Of a stretch of 64,000 nt of DNA, positions 44,286-51,800 are shown in pieces. The translations under genes and the position numbers were made by a program. Origin of the DNA: Sporosarcina sp. HYO08 (GTDB lineage: Bacteria > Bacillota > Bacilli > Bacillales_A > Planococcaceae); contig NZ_LPUT01000023.1 of the NCBI RefSeq assembly GCF_001563475.1, positions 310,001 to 374,000 of the forward strand, written 5' to 3'. Position 1 is the stretch's first letter. Every line of letters starts with the position of its first letter. The notes below the pieces were generated by a model. That model searched no databases and had not been told where the DNA came from. It saw only the letters and a program-made list of their open reading frames with translations.

Positions 44286-46190
44286 TTAGTATTTCATCGG
44301 CACTGGAAAAATCCCTTCAATTTCGGGAATTAATTGTTGCTCTTCCGGATTCAGCAACAAGTGAACAAATCCAAAATCCTCAGATGTTCGAATGAGTCGG
44401 CCTGCGCCTTGACGCAATCTCAGCAACATAAACGGCAAGTCTACCTCTTGGAACGGGTTCTCTGCATGCTTGCGTCTTGCGTCAAACAATGGGTCGGAAG
44501 GCGGCAATGGTAAATCGTAGATGATGACACGTGTCAGTGCATCTTGCGGAATATCCAGCCCTTCCCATAGATGATACGAACAAAAGACAGACACTTGTTT
44601 TTGTTGAAAATCGCGGACAATCGATGACAGTTCACGTTCTCCTTCAAATGCAATGCGCTCCCGCCATTCGCTAGGGACTTGCTGTCCGAACTGCTCCATC
44701 GAACGCTCCGATTTGAACAATATGAGCGTTTGTTCACCATCCGCTAAAAGATCAAGCACACGTTTCGGTTTGTCACTTGCCTCCACTTTTGTCCCGAACA
44801 CTTTCATAACCTCTTCATAATCGAACGGAGACTCAACCGAAAATGATAAATAATCGTCAATTCCAAGTCCTTCTGCCAAATAAGAGAAATCTTTTCCAAC
44901 TGATAACGTTGCTGAAGAAAATACAATCGGCGTTTTAGACGAGAATAACGTCTCCTTCAAAATATCCGTCACAAGACGCGGCATAATTACAAGTGTCCAT
45001 TCACCTTTTCGATCTTCCAGCCAGTCGACAGCGTCATCCCCTGCCGTAAATAACTTCATTGAATAAATATATTGATCTAAGTACTCTTCAACAATTTTCA
45101 AATCATATTCGGGAATGATAAACAGTTCACCTTCAAAAACGAATTCCTCTAGCAGTGCTGTTGAAATATCCACCGCTTCTTTCCCTACAGTCATCAGTTC
45201 AGGTGCTTTTTCAATCGCAAGCCGCTCATTTTCCATCGTCACCGCATGTTTTTTCAACAATGTGAAAAAAGCTTCATGCACATCAATTAAACGCTCCATT
45301 AGTTGCAGTGTGTTTTCCCGTACGCCATCCACCATAATACGTTCTAACAACTGAAGAAGCGTACTATTTTGTACTTCATATGTCAATGCACGCTGCGCTG
45401 AATATTCAAGTAAATGCCCTTCATCGAATACGATCATCGAAACGTCCGGCAATAACGGCAATTGCCCTTGGCGTTTCCGGGAATCCTTCGTCCATATATG
45501 CTCCATATAAAAGTCATGCGAACAAATAATAATTTCAATGGCTTCCCGGTAATGATTGCGGTGAATTGTTTGGCCGCAGCGGTTCCGAACATCACAAGCT
45601 GCGCATTGCTGAATCGGATGGAAATTGACCGTGCGCCACTGTTCATCGCTAAGTTCTCGATAATCCGAACGTTCTCCGTACGGGTGAATCGATTGTAAAG
45701 ATGAACTCCCATAAACGAATTCCGGTAAACGATCTTCAATTTGTTCTACAAATTCCTCGGCAGTCGTTTCGCCCATTTCTTCCAAACGCTTTAAACATAA
45801 GTATTGATCACGCGCTTTCGCAAGTCTAACATCAATATCGAGTCCAAGTGCCGCACTTATTTTCCGAATATCGCCATCTTCTTTCACAAGCTGGTCAATC
45901 AGCGTTTCATCCGCACAAGAAATAAGCGCCGGCTTTCCTGTATAACGTGCATACGCAATCGCCGGCAATAAATAGGCAATCGTTTTACCCGTCCCGACAC
46001 CAGCTTCTGCAAACAATACTTTCTTTTCTTTTAACGCTTGTTCGATTTGAAAAGCCATAAAAATCTGCTCATCCCGACATTCAAAACCTTTTTCGGTCAG
46101 ATCATCGTATAACGTATCCCCGATCCAATCGTTGAGCGATTCGTAAAATGATTTTTCTTTCGTTAAAGGGAATGGCATTTTACTTTTCAT
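44286..46190 (-). CDS. ypvA: ATP-dependent helicase YpvA (DinG/XPD-like, Fe-S type)
   Basis: 634 residues, SF2 XPD/DinG group. Walker A GVGTGKT, DEAH-type box FDEGH, and C-terminal motif RLRQGAGRLIR. Cysteines in the insert (YLCLKR, then QQCAACDVRNRC) are placed as the 4Fe-4S cluster of XPD-like helicases. ATG at 46190 (MKSKMPFP) has AGGAAGGAG 6 nt upstream; the frame runs 8 codons further. Expected to unwind DNA during repair. No exonuclease domain, unlike the long B. subtilis DinG. Confidence 0.9.
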   Translation of the reverse strand: MKSKMPFPLTKEKSFYESLNDWIGDTLYDDLTEKGFECRDEQIFMAFQIEQALKEKKVLFAEAGVGTGKTIAYLLPAIAYARYTGKPALISCADETLIDQLVKEDGDIRKISAALGLDIDVRLAKARDQYLCLKRLEEMGETTAEEFVEQIEDRLPEFVYGSSSLQSIHPYGERSDYRELSDEQWRTVNFHPIQQCAACDVRNRCGQTIHRNHYREAIEIIICSHDFYMEHIWTKDSRKRQGQLPLLPDVSMIVFDEGHLLEYSAQRALTYEVQNSTLLQLLERIMVDGVRENTLQLMERLIDVHEAFFTLLKKHAVTMENERLAIEKAPELMTVGKEAVDISTALLEEFVFEGELFIIPEYDLKIVEEYLDQYIYSMKLFTAGDDAVDWLEDRKGEWTLVIMPRLVTDILKETLFSSKTPIVFSSATLSVGKDFSYLAEGLGIDDYLSFSVESPFDYEEVMKVFGTKVEASDKPKRVLDLLADGEQTLILFKSERSMEQFGQQVPSEWRERIAFEGERELSSIVRDFQQKQVSVFCSYHLWEGLDIPQDALTRVIIYDLPLPPSDPLFDARRKHAENPFQEVDLPFMLLRLRQGAGRLIRTSEDFGFVHLLLNPEEQQLIPEIEGIFPVPMKY

Positions 46191-46247
46191 AGTGAACTCC
46201 TTCCTAACATGCAAAAGGAAGAGGCTTTCCCTCTTCCAACATACGCT

Positions 46248-47378
46248 TTATGATTGTCGTTGTCCCCAATATTGATAAAAATCAGTACGGATAAAACCGT
46301 TAAACAGCTTGCGCTTTTTCGTCGCTTTTTCACCGTACATCTCCTCAAAATTACTTAATGAAGATAACATATAGACGGACCACGATGGGTAATTTTTCAT
46401 AATCTTTCCTAAAACGCGCGTGATTTCTTCTGCTTCTTCTATTTCACCCAGTCGTTCTCCGTAAGGCGGGTTACCGACCATAACACCATTCAAGCCTTCC
46501 ACTGTCAAATCATGCACATCACGCTGTTTCCATTGAATGAGATCCGCAAATCCTGCTTCCATCGCATTTTCTTTTGCGACTTTAATCATTCGCGGATCAT
46601 GGTCCGACCCCGTAATGTCTAGCGGTTGGTCATATTTCGCAACATCTTCTACTTCTTCGCGCACACGGTCCCAAACGTCTTTTTTCATCCACGGCCACGC
46701 TTCACTTAAAAATTCCCGATTGTAACCCGGTGCAAGATTTTGACCGATCATTGCCGCCTCAATGGCAATCGTTCCTGATCCACAAAATGGATCGACGAAT
46801 GGCCGGTTTGGGTTCCAGCGTGTTAAATGAACGAGTGCAGCAGCCAATGTTTCTTTTAACGGAGCATCTCCTTGCCCGACACGGTAACCGCGCTTATGTA
46901 AACCGGCTCCGCTTGAGTCAATTGTAAGTGTCACATGGTCTTTTAAAATAGATACTTCCAATTTGAATAGCGGTCCGGATTCGTCTAAAAAGCCGATTCG
47001 TTTATACGCCTGTTTCAGACGTTCCACAATTGCTTTTTTTACAATCGCTTGGCAATCCGGCACACTATAAAGCGTCGATTTAACTGACTTCCCGGCAACT
47101 GGAAACGCAGCATCGACCGGCAAAAATCGTTCCCACGGAATTGCTTTTGTCCGTTCAAATAATTCATCGAATGTCGTTGCGCGAAATTCGCCGGCAACGA
47201 TACGCACGCGATCTGCAACGCGAAGCCACATATTCGTCTTGGCGATAGCCGCTTGATCACCTTCGAAAAAAACTTTCCCATTTTCTGTAGTCGTTTCAAA
47301 TCCAAGTGCTTTTACCTCATTTGCAACAATGGCTTCTAATCCCATTGCGGATGTTGCTACTAATTTAAAGCTGCTCAC
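46248..47378 (-). CDS. ypsC: THUMP-domain rRNA methyltransferase YpsC (RlmL-like)
   Basis: 376 residues: N-terminal ferredoxin-like and THUMP region (about 1-155), then a Rossmann methyltransferase with FVDPFCGSGTIAIEAA and the catalytic NPPYG motif (VGNPPYGERLGE), typical of N2-guanine methylation. Related to the N-terminal half of E. coli RlmL, which modifies G2445 of 23S rRNA. GTG at 47378 is favoured since GGAG lies 8 nt upstream. Confidence 0.9.
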   Translation of the reverse strand: MSSFKLVATSAMGLEAIVANEVKALGFETTTENGKVFFEGDQAAIAKTNMWLRVADRVRIVAGEFRATTFDELFERTKAIPWERFLPVDAAFPVAGKSVKSTLYSVPDCQAIVKKAIVERLKQAYKRIGFLDESGPLFKLEVSILKDHVTLTIDSSGAGLHKRGYRVGQGDAPLKETLAAALVHLTRWNPNRPFVDPFCGSGTIAIEAAMIGQNLAPGYNREFLSEAWPWMKKDVWDRVREEVEDVAKYDQPLDITGSDHDPRMIKVAKENAMEAGFADLIQWKQRDVHDLTVEGLNGVMVGNPPYGERLGEIEEAEEITRVLGKIMKNYPSWSVYMLSSLSNFEEMYGEKATKKRKLFNGFIRTDFYQYWGQRQS

Positions 47379-47466
47379 GCAACCCACTCCAATTCTATGT
47401 GCTTTTACTCAATTATTTCCCGATAAAGCATCATTTTAACATTTTATATGTAGACTTAAATATCCA

Positions 47467-47499
47467 AAAGAAAAGCCTCTCGCAAAACCGGAGAGGCAA
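47467..47499 (-). terminator. Terminator of rnpB
   Basis: GCCTCTCcggttttgcGAGAGGC with TTTTCTTTT tail on the minus strand, 15 nt past the mature RNA end. Confidence 0.9.
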
Positions 47500-47513
47500 T
47501 TACATGTACATTT

Positions 47514-47926
47514 AGGCCATAGCCAATTCGATAAGCCATGTTTTGTTCCCGTGTACTCAAACGGCCGAAGCCTCGTACTTAGGGTGGTAATCATCTATCT
47601 ACAGGCAATTGCCTGTCCCTTCGTCCGTTCAATTCCTTCAGAAGAGTGCCCCTACCATAATTTGGGTTTCTCACTCGTGGGGTTTACCGCGTTCCACCCG
47701 ATCCGTTTCCGAATCGGCTACGTCACTGTGGCACTTTTCAGGGAACCTCACCCATATCCGCGAACGGACTTAGGGCTTATTCCCGCCGTCAACGTGCTAT
47801 TTGCACGAAGCCGCGACTTATTTTTTCGTCACGCACGAACACTACGATCGTCTCAGAATCGTGTGAGCATGGACTTTCCTCTACAACGTCAAGCATTGCA
47901 GCGATTACCTGAATTCTTGCTATGGC
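47514..47926 (-). ncRNA. rnpB: RNase P RNA, bacterial type B
   Basis: About 413 nt. Read on the minus strand it contains the conserved blocks GGTAATCGCTGCA, GAGGAAAGTCCATGCTC, GTGCCACAGTGACG, GGAACGCGGTAAACCCC, GAGAAACCCAAAT, TAGATAGATGATTACC and the 3' ACAAAACATGGCTTA, in the order of B. subtilis rnpB. Helix P1 is formed by GCCATAGC at the 5' end and GCTATGGC at the 3' end. Catalytic RNA that trims tRNA 5' leaders. End positions are set from P1 and the promoter, +/- a few bases. Confidence 0.96.
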
Positions 47927-47932
47927 TTAGCT

Positions 47933-47961
47933 ATTATATAGCATTTATCAATCGTTTGCAA
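47933..47961 (-). promoter_or_regulatory. SigmaA promoter of rnpB
   Basis: -35 TTGCAA (47956-47961), 17-nt spacer, consensus -10 TATAAT (47933-47938); start predicted at about 47926, matching the P1 helix end. Confidence 0.88.
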
Positions 47962-47987
47962 GGACTTATTCATGATGTGTGCCCGTC

Positions 47988-48284
47988 TCACTCTTGATCG
48001 TAAAGCTTGCTTCCAAATACATGCTTTTCAAGATTGGAAATACGTTTTAGGAGATCAAAATTTGTCGTTCCCGTACTTCCGACAGCTGGACGTTTTTGTG
48101 CAGCTGCAAGTTCTTCTTTCATACGTGCGTTTTCATTACGCAATTCAGCAATTGTTTTTTTAAATGTTTCATAGTCTTGGATGATGTCATCTAGGAAGAG
48201 ATCGACTTCTTCCTGGTTATAGCCGCGAAGGCCTGTCTTGAAATCTTTTTCAAGAATCTTCTTTGAGTCCAGTTTAATATCCAT
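47988..48284 (-). CDS. gpsB: Cell division/wall cycling regulator GpsB
   Basis: 98 residues. DivIVA-like N-terminal coiled coil ([32 protein letters not shown]) with the typical arginine-glycine loop that binds PBP tails, a variable linker, and a C-terminal helix ([22 protein letters not shown]). In Bacillus it shuttles PBP1 (ponA, encoded at 57.7 kb) between elongation and division sites. Located just upstream of rnpB, as in B. subtilis. Confidence 0.95.
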   Translation of the reverse strand: MDIKLDSKKILEKDFKTGLRGYNQEEVDLFLDDIIQDYETFKKTIAELRNENARMKEELAAAQKRPAVGSTGTTNFDLLKRISNLEKHVFGSKLYDQE

Positions 48285-48379
48285 ACAAAATCGCCCTTCC
48301 GTCTATCGTTACATATGTGTGATTATACCATAATTTGTCCATATCTGTCTTTTTTAAGCAGACACAAAGGCAGCTTTTG

Positions 48380-49642
48380 TCAGCTTTTGCGCTTTCCCGG
48401 GAAATATTTTCTCATTATTCTTATTTCCCGTTTTGTAAACGCTTCCGTAGCCCGTTCCTTAAAACGGAACGTCAAATTTCCGTCGTTTTCCAGCCATTCC
48501 ATCGCCTCTTTCGTATAAGTTAACGCTTCATGCAGACTTTTTAACTTATGCTCATAAAGCTTTGCTAATTCCTCCAAAGCAATAATTCGATGACGTCCTG
48601 TAAGCGCTTCAGCTGCTACCTTAAATGCATTTGCGGCCTTTTCATATTCATGAATTCTTTTTAGGCTAAATCCAAAATGGTAGTGCGTCATCGGATGATT
48701 TTCTCCATACTTGGCGATAGTCTGTTCAAAAAAAGCTCGACTTTGATCATGAGACTTTAAATCCGCAAACCATTTCCCGATATTTGTATGTGTGATCGCT
48801 GACTCGGGATCTGCCTCTTTGAGCAGAAGATCGGTTGACCGTATATATAAGGCGACAAGCGATAATATGTCCCATTCATTATGTTCAAGCACTTTCATGA
48901 GAAGTTCAGCCCTCCCGCTTTTCACTGCGTCTTGATATATGATCGGCGCCATATGACCCGGTATGTCGTCTTGACGATAAAACCCAAGTTGCCTTTCTTC
49001 CACAGCAGTCAATTTAAACGAGCCCATTGCATCTTTCCAAATCCGTCTGGATCCGTGGAGTAAATCAATCTGATCATGCTTGAGTAGCGGCGGCAAGTCG
49101 TTCCGATTCATCGTCCACCTCGTTTCGAGTTGGGGTAAATCAAAGCTTTTGCCATTGTATGTGATCACAGTTGCCGCGTCTTTCCAAAACGGCGAAGCGT
49201 ATAAAAAGGCAGCTTCATGATCCGGCCCTGGCAATACGTATTGCGTTAATGTAAATGTATCTGCTGTTTGTTCGATGAAGCCCATTAAAAAAATAAGCGT
49301 CCCCGTTCCTTTCAGCCCCGTTGTTTCCGTATCAAAAAACAATAACGGCTTGGAAGGATCGGGTGACAACGGATGGCGGATCGGGGCGCGCTTCCAATTA
49401 GTTAAAGTTGTTGTTAAATCTCCTAATCGAATATTGCCGTGGAAATGATTGGCGTCGTATTCAACGATACGCTTATAAACAATCCCCATTTGATGTTCTT
49501 CTTTCATAACCCCCGCTGAAAGCCATTCTTTTTCATAAGAAGGAGCAGGGGGTTTTGCAAGGATCGGCTGCTTTTCTGGCGCTGTCTTCTCTTTTTTATG
49601 CAACAGCTTTTTCATCGCCATCAGCTTTTGTTCATATGACAT
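48380..49642 (-). CDS. mrfB: Exonuclease MrfB (YprB), mitomycin repair
   Basis: About 420 residues: an RNase H-like 3'-5' exonuclease domain (LLFFDTETTGLKGTGTLIFLMG near residues 100-125, WDILSLVALY near 260) and a C-terminal TPR-like region (~290-410). In B. subtilis MrfB works with helicase MrfA to repair mitomycin C adducts. ATG at 49642 (MSYEQKLMAMKK) has GGAGG 11 nt upstream. Normally it follows mrfA directly; here a 2-kb insert separates them. The 5' end has an imperfect duplicate at 51725-51800. Confidence 0.9.
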   Translation of the reverse strand: MSYEQKLMAMKKLLHKKEKTAPEKQPILAKPPAPSYEKEWLSAGVMKEEHQMGIVYKRIVEYDANHFHGNIRLGDLTTTLTNWKRAPIRHPLSPDPSKPLLFFDTETTGLKGTGTLIFLMGFIEQTADTFTLTQYVLPGPDHEAAFLYASPFWKDAATVITYNGKSFDLPQLETRWTMNRNDLPPLLKHDQIDLLHGSRRIWKDAMGSFKLTAVEERQLGFYRQDDIPGHMAPIIYQDAVKSGRAELLMKVLEHNEWDILSLVALYIRSTDLLLKEADPESAITHTNIGKWFADLKSHDQSRAFFEQTIAKYGENHPMTHYHFGFSLKRIHEYEKAANAFKVAAEALTGRHRIIALEELAKLYEHKLKSLHEALTYTKEAMEWLENDGNLTFRFKERATEAFTKREIRIMRKYFPGKRKS

Positions 49643-49745
49643 CGGCACTCACGCCTCCTGTAGCCTCCGTCCAGTCTTTCGGTGAGTCAAAACGGATTTT
49701 TATAAAGCATAGGTTATAAACATGTTCATATTGGAATGTAACCAA
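49632..49745 (-). CDS. Possible 37-residue ORF overlapping the mrfB start
   Basis: TTG start behind GAGGTGAT; encodes MVTFQYEHVYN... ending TGGVSADVI and stopping in GTCATATGA within the mrfB 5' end. mrfA stops at the same place in the duplicate copy (SRVI then TGA). It may be a scar of the mrfA-mrfB junction or a short coupling ORF. Confidence 0.35.
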   Translation of the reverse strand: MVTFQYEHVYNLCFIKIRFDSPKDWTEATGGVSADVI

Positions 49746-50078
49746 TGCTATCACCTCTGAATCATTTTACCATGATTTACTGAGTAAAATTAAAACCTCC
49801 CGTGATGGACGTTCTTATTCTATATTCAATAATAAGATCGCGTAAATCACTTCTATATTATTTTATCGGAAATAAATGTTACTGACTGTTTAAATGAGAA
49901 AAAACTATCTTTATTATCCCCGCTGTCTACGAAAATGACAATTGATTCTGGATTCCCAATAGACACCACGACAACGGAACGTACGTTTCCAATCAATAGA
50001 AAGTAGTATGGATTGAAAACTAAATCTAGAATTTATAAACCCAATAGAGGACTAACTTTTATTAGCCGCCTCAGACAT
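49746..50078. other. 333-bp gap without recognised gene
   Basis: AT-rich stretch between the 87-residue gene and the ORF before mrfB. No open frame with a ribosome binding site, RNA motif or strong hairpin was seen; it must contain the promoter now driving mrfB. Confidence 0.5.
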
Positions 50079-50342
50079 TTATTTATATAGCTCTTTATAA
50101 GCAATTACTTTTAACGCCAGAATTTCTTCCTCTGTTAATTTACCTTGATTTTCTTGAAGTACCGCTTCTTTCGAAATAGATCCATCCTGCAGTTGCACCC
50201 TAATATCATTAAGTTCCGTTATTCCAACTTTTTGAATCAAAACCTTTGTTGCCTCCTCTTTAGTTGTAAATGGCAACTTGCTGCTGTCTGCTGTTTTAGC
50301 CTCTTCTAAAATTGACTTTAGTTCAGGATCATTTTCGATCAC
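50079..50342 (-). CDS. Small hypothetical helical protein
   Basis: 87 residues, GTG start preceded by AAAGG at short spacing; an in-frame stop upstream excludes a much longer form. Charged and helical (LKSILEEAKTADSSKLPFTTKEEATKVLIQ... LTEEEILALKVIAYKELYK), no signal or membrane segment. Not recognised. Part of the insert between mrfA and mrfB. Confidence 0.55.
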   Translation of the reverse strand: MIENDPELKSILEEAKTADSSKLPFTTKEEATKVLIQKVGITELNDIRVQLQDGSISKEAVLQENQGKLTEEEILALKVIAYKELYK

Positions 50343-50439
50343 CGCCTTTATTCCTATTTCTTGCCTTCTGCCTTACCAACGTCCAGCTGCATAATAAGGG
50401 CATTATGGGAGATAGTAAATGTAGATAGGAGGTTCGACA

Positions 50440-50619
50440 ATGACAAACCAAAACATGAACACAAATGCAGGTGCTGACAAGAAAAATAAAGACCCAGGTA
50501 ACTATACAGCTTACGGAGATCCTGTAAAATCGTCTTTACCTACTATTAACAATGAGTTTAAGAAAGCTAATTCTACAATTGCTGAAAGTACTCAGAATGG
50601 TACTAGTCGAACAGATTGA
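50440..50619 (+). CDS. Small hydrophilic protein, possibly spore-associated
   Basis: 59 residues with AGGAGG 7 nt before the ATG and a terminator after it, the only plus-strand gene of the insert. Composition is unusual: rich in N, T, K, D and S, almost no large hydrophobics (MTNQNMNTNAGADKKNKDPG...). This resembles small acid-soluble spore proteins in general character, but no SASP motif is recognised, so the role is open. Confidence 0.6.
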   Translation: MTNQNMNTNAGADKKNKDPGNYTAYGDPVKSSLPTINNEFKKANSTIAESTQNGTSRTD

Positions 50620-50642
50620 AAATGAATGGGGATACATTGTAA

Positions 50643-50675
50643 GGCGACCAACTCAATCAAGAGTGGTCGCTTTTC
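50643..50675. terminator. Hairpin between the 59-residue gene and the M23 gene
   Basis: GGCGACCAaCTC / GAGTGGTCGC stem with TTTTCCTTTT on the plus strand. Confidence 0.75.
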
Positions 50676-50678
50676 CTT

Positions 50679-51503
50679 TTACTGGATCCGATTCCCATCG
50701 TTTAATGCTGCACCGGCAATTACTGTCATCAAGAAGATCGCCTGATCAACTGTCATTTTTCCTTCCAGTACGTTCTTCTCGTGTTCCGCAGATGAAAAAA
50801 TTCCTTTTTCACGTGCAAATTTGTACACTTCTGCTGTTTCTTTTTTCTGCCAATCTGCTAAATTCAAATATCTCACCCCATTCTCGTTATTTTGGTTGTT
50901 AGTTGTTGCTGTGATGATTGCAGCGATTGATTTTTCAATGGCGGCTACTGTCAAAGGACCTGCTACACCATCATCAGTTAATCCATTTTTCTTTTGATAG
51001 TCCAATACCGCTTTAGTGGTTTCAGCACCATAGATGCCATCAACAGTTAAAGAGTAACCCAGTTTGTTAAGTGACTGTTGCAGATGCCGTACGTCTGGAT
51101 CGTCAATGTAAAGTGCTGGATCAACGTGATATTTGTAGCTATTGCTCCATTGTCCGCGACTGATCTCAAAGTGCAAGTGAATGCCTGTACTATTGCCAGT
51201 CGTACCCTTAACGCCAATAAGCTGCCCCTGACTAACCTTTTGACCGACTTTCACATTTATCGATGCTAGATGTGCATACACTGTTTCCCAACCATTGATG
51301 TGCGTGATGATAATATATTTGCCAAAGCCTGTCGTACTATTGACTGCAATACGTACTGTTCCCGATGCTGATGCCACAATCGTGTTGTCGGCGTGATTGC
51401 CGTAATCAATGCCCCAGTGAGGTTGGACGACACCTGTTACGGGATTTTTTCGAGATTTATCGAATAGCGACATAAGTAAACCGCGACATGGTTTGATGAA
51501 CAT
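50679..51503 (-). CDS. M23 endolysin-like peptidase with PG-binding domain
   Basis: 274 residues. N-terminal LytM/M23 metallopeptidase (about 10-130): the zinc residues are H-W-G-I-D in QPHWGIDYG and HLHFE. A PG_binding_1 domain follows (about 135-190, VRHLQQSLNKLGYSLTVDGIYGAETTKAVLDYQ), then a helical tail. There is no signal peptide, so export would need a holin or lysis, as for phage endolysins. It is the main cargo of the mrfA-mrfB insert; phage origin is inferred. Confidence 0.85.
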   Translation of the reverse strand: MFIKPCRGLLMSLFDKSRKNPVTGVVQPHWGIDYGNHADNTIVASASGTVRIAVNSTTGFGKYIIITHINGWETVYAHLASINVKVGQKVSQGQLIGVKGTTGNSTGIHLHFEISRGQWSNSYKYHVDPALYIDDPDVRHLQQSLNKLGYSLTVDGIYGAETTKAVLDYQKKNGLTDDGVAGPLTVAAIEKSIAAIITATTNNQNNENGVRYLNLADWQKKETAEVYKFAREKGIFSSAEHEKNVLEGKMTVDQAIFLMTVIAGAALNDGNRIQ

Positions 51504-51583
51504 TTATTTCACCCCCTTGTCCCTAATATATTCCGTGATTCGACAAGTCTTGTAGGTCAAGCATCTTTTGGCTCTCATTTATT

Positions 51584-51787
51584 TCACATCTTTTTAAGGC
51601 CAAGTACATACGGATTGCTCAATGCATCCAAAACCAAAGAAAAAACAGAACCCCATATGATGAGGTCCTGCGCTGTTAAACCGAAATATACAAGTAACAC
51701 CGATATAACGAACGGTTGTCTTTTCTTCCTTGTTTTTCCGGCCCCGTCTTCTCTTTTTTTGTACATTAGCTTTTGTTCATATGACAC
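51584..51787 (-). CDS. Chimeric ORF: duplicated mrfB start fused to a two-helix membrane segment
   Basis: 67 residues from GTG 51787. The first codons read VSYEQKLM, identical to the MrfB start MSYEQKLM, with the same GGAGG-N11 spacing; the rest (PFVISVLLVYFGLTAQ, DLIIWGSVFSLVLDAL) forms two hydrophobic helices. It overlaps or directly follows the mrfA stop. It could be a holin-like partner for the lysin, or a remnant of the original mrfB 5' end. Confidence 0.45.
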   Translation of the reverse strand: MSYEQKLMYKKREDGAGKTRKKRQPFVISVLLVYFGLTAQDLIIWGSVFSLVLDALSNPYVLGLKKM

Positions 51788-51800
51788 GGCTACCCGTGCC
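51725..51800. repeat. Imperfect duplicate of the mrfB 5' end
   Basis: Compared with 49573-49660: GGAGGC, ten variable bases, then TGTCATATGAACAAAAGCT shared exactly (19 nt), ATG, and after a gap of about 20 nt AAAAAAGAGAAGAC. Over the first 40 bp about 32 match without gaps. The two copies bracket the 2-kb insert in direct orientation. Confidence 0.8.

Noticed and set aside
47551..47997. 148-codon plus-strand open frame
   Set aside because: It lies over the RNase P RNA, whose conserved blocks and promoter are on the other strand.
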